Positions 1 through 5,987 of a stretch of DNA of 5,987 bases are shown here, piece after piece. Position 1 is the stretch's first letter, and each line of letters opens with the position of its first letter. The stretch comes from Bacillota bacterium (lineage in GTDB: Bacteria > Bacillota > GCA-003054495 > Carboxydocellales > JAJZTU01), in contig JAJZTU010000213.1 of NCBI GenBank assembly GCA_021848765.1, positions 1 through 5,987 of the forward strand. The letters are read 5' to 3'. The notes beneath the pieces were generated by a model that was given only the letters and a program-made list of their open reading frames with translations, made no database searches and was not told where the DNA came from. The position numbers and the translations under genes are program-made.

Positions 1-128
1 CCACTAAAACCGGCATAGTTATAGTTCATGAAATTTTTATTGTAATGGTAAATTATACAAAAATCTGTGTATCACTGGCAGGAAGCAGCTCAAACATGTG
101 GAATATATAAATAATATGGATATTTTCG

Positions 129-137
129 AAAGGGGGG
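129..137 (+). promoter_or_regulatory. Shine-Dalgarno site that sets the start of the DUF4912 gene
   Basis: AAAGGGGGG, preceded by G at 128, pairs well with the 16S rRNA tail (GAAAGGAGG with one G:U wobble). It lies five bases before the ATG at 143. It favours that start over the in-frame GTG at 98 and the ATG at 116, which has no ribosome binding site. Confidence 0.65.
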
Positions 138-142
138 CCGAC

Positions 143-637
143 ATGCAAAACGAGGTGGAACCTATTCAAGAAAGCTATGGGGAAAATAAACTGGTTCTGC
201 TAATCAGGGACCCGGGGTGCCTTTTTGCCTACTGGGAGTTAACCCAGGAACTCAGGTCAATGGTAGAGCAGCATTTCCGGATTCCGTGGGGGCAGGTTCA
301 ATTGTTAGCCAGAGTTATGGGTAATCTCAACGAACCCGGTCAGTCCCTTTCTATACTTAATGAGACTGCCATAGATAAACTGGCCGATAACTGGTACTTC
401 CCTGTGGAAAGCGGCAGGCGCTTTCAGGTTATTTTGGGCCTGCGCGGCCCTGGAGGAGACTTCATTCCCCTGCTGGAATCCAACCTGGTAGAACTGGGTG
501 ATAATCCGGAACTTTTGGCGGCTATTCCCAGGAAGCAGGCAGAGGACCGGACGGAAAAATCACCGCCAATTCCCGCTCCCTCAGGTGATTACGAGTATCC
601 CCTCGGCATATCCAGCGCTTCTCACCTACCTAAATAA
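143..637 (+). CDS. DUF4912 domain-containing protein, function unknown
   Basis: This is a small soluble protein of 164 residues with no signal peptide or membrane segment. Residues 16-33 carry the hallmark of DUF4912: hydrophobic strand, then RDP, then YWEL. The second half of the domain follows at about 83-117 (NWYFPV, then a GRRFQVILGL strand, then a GDFIPLLESNLVEL strand). Residues 118-164 are a proline- and charge-rich tail that is probably disordered. I chose the ATG at 143 because a strong Shine-Dalgarno tract lies 5-6 bases upstream. An in-frame GTG at 98 would give 179 residues but has only a weak, distant AGGAAG. DUF4912 has no established biochemical role. From memory, it often sits beside GH57 branching-enzyme genes, as here, so an accessory or glucan-binding role is an inference. 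The protein is short for the family, whose members often have longer C-terminal regions. The family call is fairly secure; the function is not known. Confidence 0.85.
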   Translation: MQNEVEPIQESYGENKLVLLIRDPGCLFAYWELTQELRSMVEQHFRIPWGQVQLLARVMGNLNEPGQSLSILNETAIDKLADNWYFPVESGRRFQVILGLRGPGGDFIPLLESNLVELGDNPELLAAIPRKQAEDRTEKSPPIPAPSGDYEYPLGISSASHLPK

Positions 638-701
638 TCCGCTCACAATGCCATGGCAACAGGTGTGCAAGGTCCGGTTACTTAATCACAGTCCAAATCA
701 G

Positions 702-708
702 AAGGGAG
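702..708 (+). promoter_or_regulatory. Shine-Dalgarno site that sets the start of the GH57-GT4 gene
   Basis: AAGGGAG lies eight bases before the ATG at 717. The reading frame is open far upstream, to about 498, and has another ATG at 648 without a ribosome binding site. This site, together with the GH57 N-terminal strand beginning directly after it (GYLAIVLHAHLPY), fixes the start at 717. Confidence 0.75.
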
Positions 709-716
709 CAGTATTA

Positions 717-3539
717 ATGTCCGCAGGCTATCTGGCCATAGTTCTTCACGCCCACTTGCCTTATGTCCACCATCCCAGCGAAGAGAATGTTCTTGAAGAG
801 AGATGGTTGTTCGAAGCCCTGAACGAGTGCTACCTCCCTTTGCTGGAAGTGATGGAAAACCTCTATCGGGATGGTATTAATTATCAAATTACGATTTCCG
901 TGTCTTCTCCCCTGGTTTCAATGCTGGACAGTCCAATTCTACAGGAAAGATACCTGCAGTTTCTTGATAACCTGATTGCCCTTGCGGAAAAAGAAGTAGA
1001 GCGGACTAAAGGCGATAGGCAGTTTGCACACCTGGCTGAAATGTACAGGGATAAATTTCAGGCCCTCAGGCACAGGTTTGTCCATCTCTACCGGAAAAAC
1101 CTGATTTGGCCCTTCCGGCAGCTAATGGAACAAGGCTGTCTCGAAATAATCACCTGTGCTGGTACCCACGGTTATTTGCCTCTAATTCTGACTGATGAAG
1201 CAGTAAGAGCACAGGTTGGAGCGGCGGTGGACCAGCATAAACATTTTTTTGGCCGGCCGCCTAAGGGGATGTGGTTGCCTGAATGCGGATACCGTCCGGG
1301 GCTAGACCTGATTTTAAAGGAATTTGGTTTGCAATATTTTCTTGTGGACAGTCATGGAATTGACCAGGGTATCCCTAAACCCCCGGACGGTGTCTACAAC
1401 CCGGTGAGCACGGTCAACGGACTGGGTGTATTCGGGCGGGACCCGGAATCTGCCCATCAGGTGTGGAGTTCCTTTGCCGGCTATCCCGGAGATTATGACT
1501 ACCGTGAATACTACCGGGATATTGGTTGGGATCTTCCCTGGGAGTACCTGAAGCCCCACATGCACCCTGATGGATTCAGACACAATACCGGAATCAAGTA
1601 TCACCGGATTACCGGGCCGGGTGAACACCGGGAACCCTATAACCCCATTTGGGCTGCGGAAAAAGCAGCACTGCAGGCAGGCCACTTTGTGGATTCCCGG
1701 GTCAGGCAGGTCGGGCATCTGCGAAGCCGGACCAAGCAACCCCCAATTGTGGTTTGCCCATACGATGCTGAACTGTTTGGCCACTGGTGGTATGAAGGAC
1801 CCAGCTGGTTGGACTATGTAATCAGGAAGACTGCCTGTGACCAGCAGGCCTACCGGTTAATCACTCCCGGCAATTACCTGGCCACCCATGGTAGAGGTCC
1901 CCGGACCGGTCTCTCCCTGTCCAGTTGGGGGGAGGACGGCTACAGCAAGGTTTGGTTAAATCCTAGCAATGACTGGATGTACAGGCACCTGCATAAGGCT
2001 GAGGAAAGAATGGAGGAGTTGGTGACCATATACCCGTCCCCCAGCCCTCTTGAAGACCGGGCCCTGAAACAAGCCGGCCGGGAACTCCTCTTGGCCCAGA
2101 GCAGTGACTGGGCATTCATCATGAAAACAGGTACCACTGTTGAATATGCTGAGCGCCGCTTTAAGGAGCATATAGCCAGGTTTACCTGCCTGTATAACCG
2201 GCTTAAGAGTCACGACCTGCCTGAGGAAGCCTTAGGGGTCATGGAAGGCCGGGATGCAATCTTTCCTCATTTAAATTATAAACTGTGGCAGAAGGCCGGA
2301 AGTTTTATGCCGGTTAGCAGTAAAGCACCGGGAAAGCGAAGGATTTTAATGCTTTCCTGGGAGTTTCCACCGAAGACCATCGGTGGGTTGGCACGCCACG
2401 TTTATGATCTTTCCAGGGCACTGGTGCAACTTGGAGAGGAGGTGCATGTCCTCACTTCGTCTTCCCCCGGATGTCCCGGCAGGGAAGTAGTGGATGGAGT
2501 TGTGGTCCATCGCCTTAATACTATGGGTGATGAAGGAAAGGACTTTTTACAGTGGATATTCTATCTTAACGGGGCAATGTTAAACTATGCCCACACCCTG
2601 TTTACGCTGGAAGGTCCATTTCAAATCATCCATGCCCATGATTGGCTGGTTGCTTACGCCGCAGAGGCACTGAAGAAAAAGTACTCTGTGCCGCTGATTG
2701 CCACCATTCATGCTACTGAACACGGGCGAAACCGCGGCATCCATAATCTGCTCCAGGGTAAGATTCATGGTGTGGAGTGGAGACTGACCTATGAGGCCTG
2801 GCGGGTAATTGGCTGCAGTAAATACATGTTTGAAGAGATTGCCGGTGTTTTCAGGCTGCCCCCCGACAAGCTGGAGGTTATACCCAACGGGGTGGATGTA
2901 TCCAGTGTACGGCCCAAAACTATTGAACCGTTGCTGCGTCAAAAATACGTTGACCCTGCAGAGAAATTGATTATCTATATCGGACGTCTGGTGACAGAAA
3001 AGGGCGTGCAGGTTTTAATAGATTCCTTGTCTGCCATCAGGCAGGCTTATCCGGGATTCAAGTGCCTGATAGCCGGGAGAGGACCTATGGGGGATGAACT
3101 TCGCCGGCAGGTGGCCTATTTAGGTCTGGAATCCCAGGTAGTCTTTTTAGGTTTTGTGGATGATGATACCCGTAACCAGCTTTTAGCAGTATCCGATGTT
3201 GCTGTATTCCCCAGTCTTTACGAGCCCTTTGGGATTGTAGCCCTGGAAGCTATGGCTGCCAGGATACCGGTGGTGGTATCTGATACCGGAGGGTTAGGCG
3301 AAATTATCACCAACGGAGTAAACGGTCTTAAGGTTCCACCCGGTGATGGCGGAGCTCTGGCCGGAGCCATCCTGGAATTATTCACAAATCCTGAACTGGC
3401 GGCAGATTTAACTGAGAAAGCCTGGGAAGAAGTGAACACTGTTTACCACTGGGATGTCCTTGCTAAGCAAACAAGAGCCGTTTATGAGCGGGTACAGAGA
3501 GAGGCTGCCACGGGGAGCACGGTGTTATTAGCACAATAA
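717..3539 (+). CDS. Fusion protein: GH57 1,4-alpha-glucan branching enzyme plus GT4 glycosyltransferase
   Basis: A 940-residue cytoplasmic protein with two enzyme halves. Residues 1 to about 525 are a complete GH57 branching-enzyme module that moves alpha-1,4-glucan segments to form alpha-1,6 branches. All five GH57 regions are visible: HAHLPY (11-16), GTHGYLP (149-155), WLPECGY (186-192, E189 the predicted nucleophile), CPYDAELFGHWW (347-358, D350 the predicted acid/base) and SSWGEDGY (402-409). A short basic linker (526-540) leads to a GT-B fold GT4 module (541-940): WEFPPKTIGGLARHV (548-562), HAHDWL (639-644), IPNGVD (722-727), GRLVTEKG (756-763, donor-phosphate R757 and K762) and the E-x7-E pair E836/E844. 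The GT4 half probably elongates an alpha-1,4-glucan from ADP- or UDP-glucose, but a maltose-1-phosphate or other GT4 activity cannot be excluded. No frameshift or damaged motif is seen. It lies 79 bases after the DUF4912 gene and 24 before the nucleotidyltransferase gene. Confidence 0.92.
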   Translation: MSAGYLAIVLHAHLPYVHHPSEENVLEERWLFEALNECYLPLLEVMENLYRDGINYQITISVSSPLVSMLDSPILQERYLQFLDNLIALAEKEVERTKGDRQFAHLAEMYRDKFQALRHRFVHLYRKNLIWPFRQLMEQGCLEIITCAGTHGYLPLILTDEAVRAQVGAAVDQHKHFFGRPPKGMWLPECGYRPGLDLILKEFGLQYFLVDSHGIDQGIPKPPDGVYNPVSTVNGLGVFGRDPESAHQVWSSFAGYPGDYDYREYYRDIGWDLPWEYLKPHMHPDGFRHNTGIKYHRITGPGEHREPYNPIWAAEKAALQAGHFVDSRVRQVGHLRSRTKQPPIVVCPYDAELFGHWWYEGPSWLDYVIRKTACDQQAYRLITPGNYLATHGRGPRTGLSLSSWGEDGYSKVWLNPSNDWMYRHLHKAEERMEELVTIYPSPSPLEDRALKQAGRELLLAQSSDWAFIMKTGTTVEYAERRFKEHIARFTCLYNRLKSHDLPEEALGVMEGRDAIFPHLNYKLWQKAGSFMPVSSKAPGKRRILMLSWEFPPKTIGGLARHVYDLSRALVQLGEEVHVLTSSSPGCPGREVVDGVVVHRLNTMGDEGKDFLQWIFYLNGAMLNYAHTLFTLEGPFQIIHAHDWLVAYAAEALKKKYSVPLIATIHATEHGRNRGIHNLLQGKIHGVEWRLTYEAWRVIGCSKYMFEEIAGVFRLPPDKLEVIPNGVDVSSVRPKTIEPLLRQKYVDPAEKLIIYIGRLVTEKGVQVLIDSLSAIRQAYPGFKCLIAGRGPMGDELRRQVAYLGLESQVVFLGFVDDDTRNQLLAVSDVAVFPSLYEPFGIVALEAMAARIPVVVSDTGGLGEIITNGVNGLKVPPGDGGALAGAILELFTNPELAADLTEKAWEEVNTVYHWDVLAKQTRAVYERVQREAATGSTVLLAQ

Positions 3540-3548
3540 AATTTAGCG

Positions 3549-3554
3549 AAGGAG
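3549..3554 (+). promoter_or_regulatory. Shine-Dalgarno site of the nucleotidyltransferase gene
   Basis: AAGGAG stands nine bases before the ATG at 3564, inside the 24-base gap after the preceding stop codon. The gap is too short for a terminator plus a promoter, and no hairpin is seen, which supports co-transcription with the gene before it. Confidence 0.75.
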
Positions 3555-3563
3555 TGTTGTTCC

Positions 3564-5987
3564 ATGAAAGCAGTCATCATGGCCGGTGGCAAGGGGACCA
3601 GGTTGCGTCCTCTGACCTGTAATAAGCCAAAACCCATGGTTCCTTTGCTTAATAAGCCTGTTATGGAATATGCTATTGACCTGCTGAAGCGCCATGGAAT
3701 AACTGAAATTGCAGTAACCTTGCAGTATCTGCCGGAAGCAATCAGGGACTACTTTGGGGACGGTTCCGGATGGGGTGTAAATTTGCAATATTTTGAGGAA
3801 ACCACCCCCCTGGGAACAGCAGGAAGTGTAAAAAATGCCGAAAAGTTTTTAGATGAGCCCTTTTTGGTCATCAGCGGCGATGGACTGACTGATATCGACC
3901 TTTCAGCAGCTGTAGCCTTCCACCAACAGCAAGCAGCTACTGCGACCCTGGTGTTAACAAGGGTCGAAACCCCTTTGGAGTATGGTGTGGTAATAACTGA
4001 TGAAACGGGCAAGATCTGCCGGTTCCTGGAGAAGCCCAGTTGGGGCGAGGTGTTCAGCGATACCGTAAACACGGGAATTTACATACTGGAACCCGGTATT
4101 TTTGAGTATATTCCTGAGGACACTTTCTTTGATTTTAGCAAAGATGTTTTTCCCATGCTGCTCAAAGCAGGGGATCCACTGTTCGGCTATATTGCCACAG
4201 GATACTGGTGTGACATCGGCAACTTAGCCCAGTACCGCCAGACCCAGTTTGATATGTTGGATGGTTTGGTGGACGTTAAAATTGACGGCCAGGAAGTCAG
4301 GCCCGGCATTTGGCTGGGAAAGGGCGCCCACATTGAGAACTTAGAAACTGAAATCCCGGGACCAATTTATGTGGGTAAAAACACGCACATTGAATCAGGG
4401 GCCAAGGTCGGGGAATATACCATTCTTGGAGACAACAATATTGTCCGGCCCGGAGCTTCAGTTAAACGGACTGTAGTTTGGAACCATTGCTACCTGGATA
4501 AAGAGATTGAACTCAGGGGGGCGACCTTCGGGAATCAGGTTACAGTAAAATCCAATGCGGCTGTCTTTGAAGGCTCAGTGGTTGGAGACGGTTGTTCCCT
4601 GGGGGCCAGAAGTATCTTAAAGCCCAATGTAAAGGTTTGGCCGGGCAAGGAAATAGAAGAGAGTACTACCGTGCATACCTCTTTGGTCTGGGGTGAAAAG
4701 CTGTCCAGGAATATCTTCGGCCAGACAGGTGTAAGCGGTATTGCCAATGTGGATATTACTCCCGACTTTGCGGCCAAGCTGGCTGCAGCCTATGGGGCAA
4801 CCCTGCACCAGGGTGCACAGATTGTGATCAGCGCCGATGAGCATCCCTTTACCCAGGTAATCAAAAGGTCTTTGGTAGCAGGTTTGCTTTCCGCCGGGGT
4901 GGAAACCATGGATTTGGGCGAATCAGTGACCCCGGTTACCAGGTTTGCCGTGCAAACCATGAAAGCCGATGGGGGCCTGCACATTAGACTGGTACCTCCC
5001 AATGAAAATAAACGGGTATTAATAGAATTCCTGGACAGTGATGGTATTAATATCGACAAGCATATGGAACGCAAAATTGAAAATGCCTTTGTGCAGGAAG
5101 ATTTTCGCCGGGCCAACCTGGAGGCAGTTCAAGACGGTAAATTCCTGCCCCGGCTTAAGGATTCCTATGTGTTCAGGCTTTTGGAAAAAGTGGCCAATGA
5201 TGCCATCAAAAGCTATAAGCCTAAGGTTGTCCTGGAAGTGGAAAACGGCGTACTCATGCAACTGGCCACCCAGGTGCTGTCTAAACTGGAGTGCCAGCTT
5301 ATCACCATTACGGCTACTGACAACTCGCTTATCGACCTTGCTAAATTAGTAAAGGAATATAAGGCTGATTTGGGTGTGCGCTTGGACCGCAATGGTGAGC
5401 AGGTAATATTCATCAGCAATGACGGTAGAATTGTTAAAGAGGAAATGCTGCTGGCGCTGTTAGTACTCATTAACTTCCAGATGCGCAAGGAGAAAGTAAT
5501 CGCTGTACCCATAACTGCATCGGAAGTCATGGAGAAAATTGCCATGGCCTGGGAGGGACAAATTGTCAGGACCAAGGCCAATCCCCGGGCTCTGATGAGC
5601 GCTACCTGTCATCATAAGGAGTTCCATGCCTTGTTTGATGCTCTCTATGCGTTGATAATTACTTTGGAAAACCTTGCTGTAAACAAGTCTTCCATAGGTC
5701 AGATTTTGGATGCCATTCCTGATTTCCACCTTGAACAGGCCAAGGTCCAGTGCTCCTGGGCGGACAAAGGGAAGGTTATGCGCAGGCTGATTGAGGATAC
5801 GGCCAGCCTGCCGGTTGAATTAGTAGATGGAGTTAAGGTCTATCACAAAGATGGCTGGACACTGGTGCTGCCCGATTCTGATGAACCGGTTTTCCGGGTC
5901 CTGAGTGAAGCATCATCACAGGAGGTTGCCAAGGAACTCGCGGTCAGCTATGCCGAGAAAATTAAGGCTTATAAATCACAAGCATAA
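3564..5987 (+). CDS. Sugar-1-phosphate nucleotidyltransferase with beta-helix and degenerate phosphohexomutase-like domain
   Basis: An 807-residue soluble protein; it would usually be annotated as mannose-1-phosphate guanylyltransferase. Residues 1-235 form the nucleotidyltransferase domain, making an NDP-sugar and pyrophosphate from NTP and a sugar 1-phosphate. Its motifs are intact: GGKGTRLRPLT (8-18), KPKP (21-24), SGDGLTDID (104-112, D106 a predicted metal ligand), EKP (156-158), NTG (169-171) and GYWCDIG (213-219, D217 the second ligand). Residues 266-378 are a hexapeptide-type left-handed beta-helix, as in GDP-mannose pyrophosphorylases and eIF2B subunits. Residues 383-807 follow the alpha-D-phosphohexomutase layout, from FGQTGVSGIAN (385-395) to the C-terminal domain (755-807), but lack its catalytic loops, so mutase activity is unlikely. 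The base and sugar used cannot be read from sequence: GDP-mannose is the default, while the glucan context makes ADP- or UDP-glucose possible. The stop codon is the last codon of the window, so the gene is complete. Confidence 0.9.
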   Translation: MKAVIMAGGKGTRLRPLTCNKPKPMVPLLNKPVMEYAIDLLKRHGITEIAVTLQYLPEAIRDYFGDGSGWGVNLQYFEETTPLGTAGSVKNAEKFLDEPFLVISGDGLTDIDLSAAVAFHQQQAATATLVLTRVETPLEYGVVITDETGKICRFLEKPSWGEVFSDTVNTGIYILEPGIFEYIPEDTFFDFSKDVFPMLLKAGDPLFGYIATGYWCDIGNLAQYRQTQFDMLDGLVDVKIDGQEVRPGIWLGKGAHIENLETEIPGPIYVGKNTHIESGAKVGEYTILGDNNIVRPGASVKRTVVWNHCYLDKEIELRGATFGNQVTVKSNAAVFEGSVVGDGCSLGARSILKPNVKVWPGKEIEESTTVHTSLVWGEKLSRNIFGQTGVSGIANVDITPDFAAKLAAAYGATLHQGAQIVISADEHPFTQVIKRSLVAGLLSAGVETMDLGESVTPVTRFAVQTMKADGGLHIRLVPPNENKRVLIEFLDSDGINIDKHMERKIENAFVQEDFRRANLEAVQDGKFLPRLKDSYVFRLLEKVANDAIKSYKPKVVLEVENGVLMQLATQVLSKLECQLITITATDNSLIDLAKLVKEYKADLGVRLDRNGEQVIFISNDGRIVKEEMLLALLVLINFQMRKEKVIAVPITASEVMEKIAMAWEGQIVRTKANPRALMSATCHHKEFHALFDALYALIITLENLAVNKSSIGQILDAIPDFHLEQAKVQCSWADKGKVMRRLIEDTASLPVELVDGVKVYHKDGWTLVLPDSDEPVFRVLSEASSQEVAKELAVSYAEKIKAYKSQA

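Noticed and set aside
20..59. Possible sigma-A promoter elements: TATAGT at 20-25 and TATACA at 54-59
   Set aside because: Neither has an acceptable -35 hexamer 16-18 bases upstream. The region 31-36 is AAATTT, and the first -10 candidate lies too close to the window edge. AT-rich sequence alone is not enough.
498..716. N-terminal extension of the GH57-GT4 reading frame by 73 residues, including an ATG at 648
   Set aside because: Most of it overlaps the DUF4912 gene in another frame, it has no ribosome binding site at 498 or 648, and the GH57 fold begins immediately after the well-placed ATG at 717.
638..716. Gap between the first two genes examined for a terminator, promoter or small gene
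   Set aside because: No stable hairpin with a U tract, no -35/-10 pair and no separate reading frame with a ribosome binding site was seen; only the Shine-Dalgarno site of the next gene is supported.
1244..1261. Run of seven T followed by the palindrome GGCCGGCC
   Set aside because: It could suggest a slippage site or a recognition site, but it encodes ordinary GH57 residues (HFFGRPP) in an intact frame, with no sign of a frameshift product.
1314..1784. 156-residue open frame on the - strand
   Set aside because: It lies wholly within the GH57 catalytic region, shows no recognisable family or ribosome binding site, and is a shadow of the strongly conserved + strand gene.
5213..5581. 122-residue open frame on the - strand, and similar minus-strand frames at 2580-2942 and 4790-5116
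   Set aside because: All lie inside conserved coding sequence, have low-complexity shadow-like composition, and match no known domain.

Overview
The window carries three complete genes, all on the + strand and closely spaced, which look like one operon for alpha-glucan or nucleotide-sugar metabolism. Moderate base composition, strong Shine-Dalgarno sites (AAAGGGGGG, AAGGGAG, AAGGAG) and this gene set suggest a Firmicute, probably an anaerobe of the Desulfotomaculum/Pelotomaculum (Peptococcaceae) type. The lineage is inferred from remembered family resemblance; no marker gene is present.

Layout: 1-142 is upstream sequence with no convincing promoter. A small DUF4912 protein follows at 143-637. 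After a 79-base gap comes a 940-residue fusion (717-3539) of a GH57 1,4-alpha-glucan branching enzyme and a GT4 glycosyltransferase. After a further 24 bases comes an 807-residue protein (3564-5987) made of a sugar-1-phosphate nucleotidyltransferase, a left-handed beta-helix and a phosphohexomutase-like domain. Its stop codon is the last base of the window. No RNA genes, mobile elements, CRISPR arrays or terminators were seen.

Inferred working model: the third protein makes an NDP-sugar, the GT4 half of the second polymerises it into an alpha-1,4-glucan, and the GH57 half adds alpha-1,6 branches. The DUF4912 protein may be an accessory or glucan-binding partner. The GH57, GT4 and nucleotidyltransferase domains keep their recognisable catalytic residues. 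The phosphohexomutase-like domain has lost all of its catalytic signature loops and is probably a pseudoenzyme with a structural or regulatory role.

The two most interesting points are the fusion of branching enzyme and glucosyltransferase, which matches a pair of separate neighbouring genes in mycobacteria (Rv3031/Rv3032), and the degenerate mutase domain on an apparently active nucleotidyltransferase. Neither is likely to be unique to this genome, but the biochemical meaning of both appears open.
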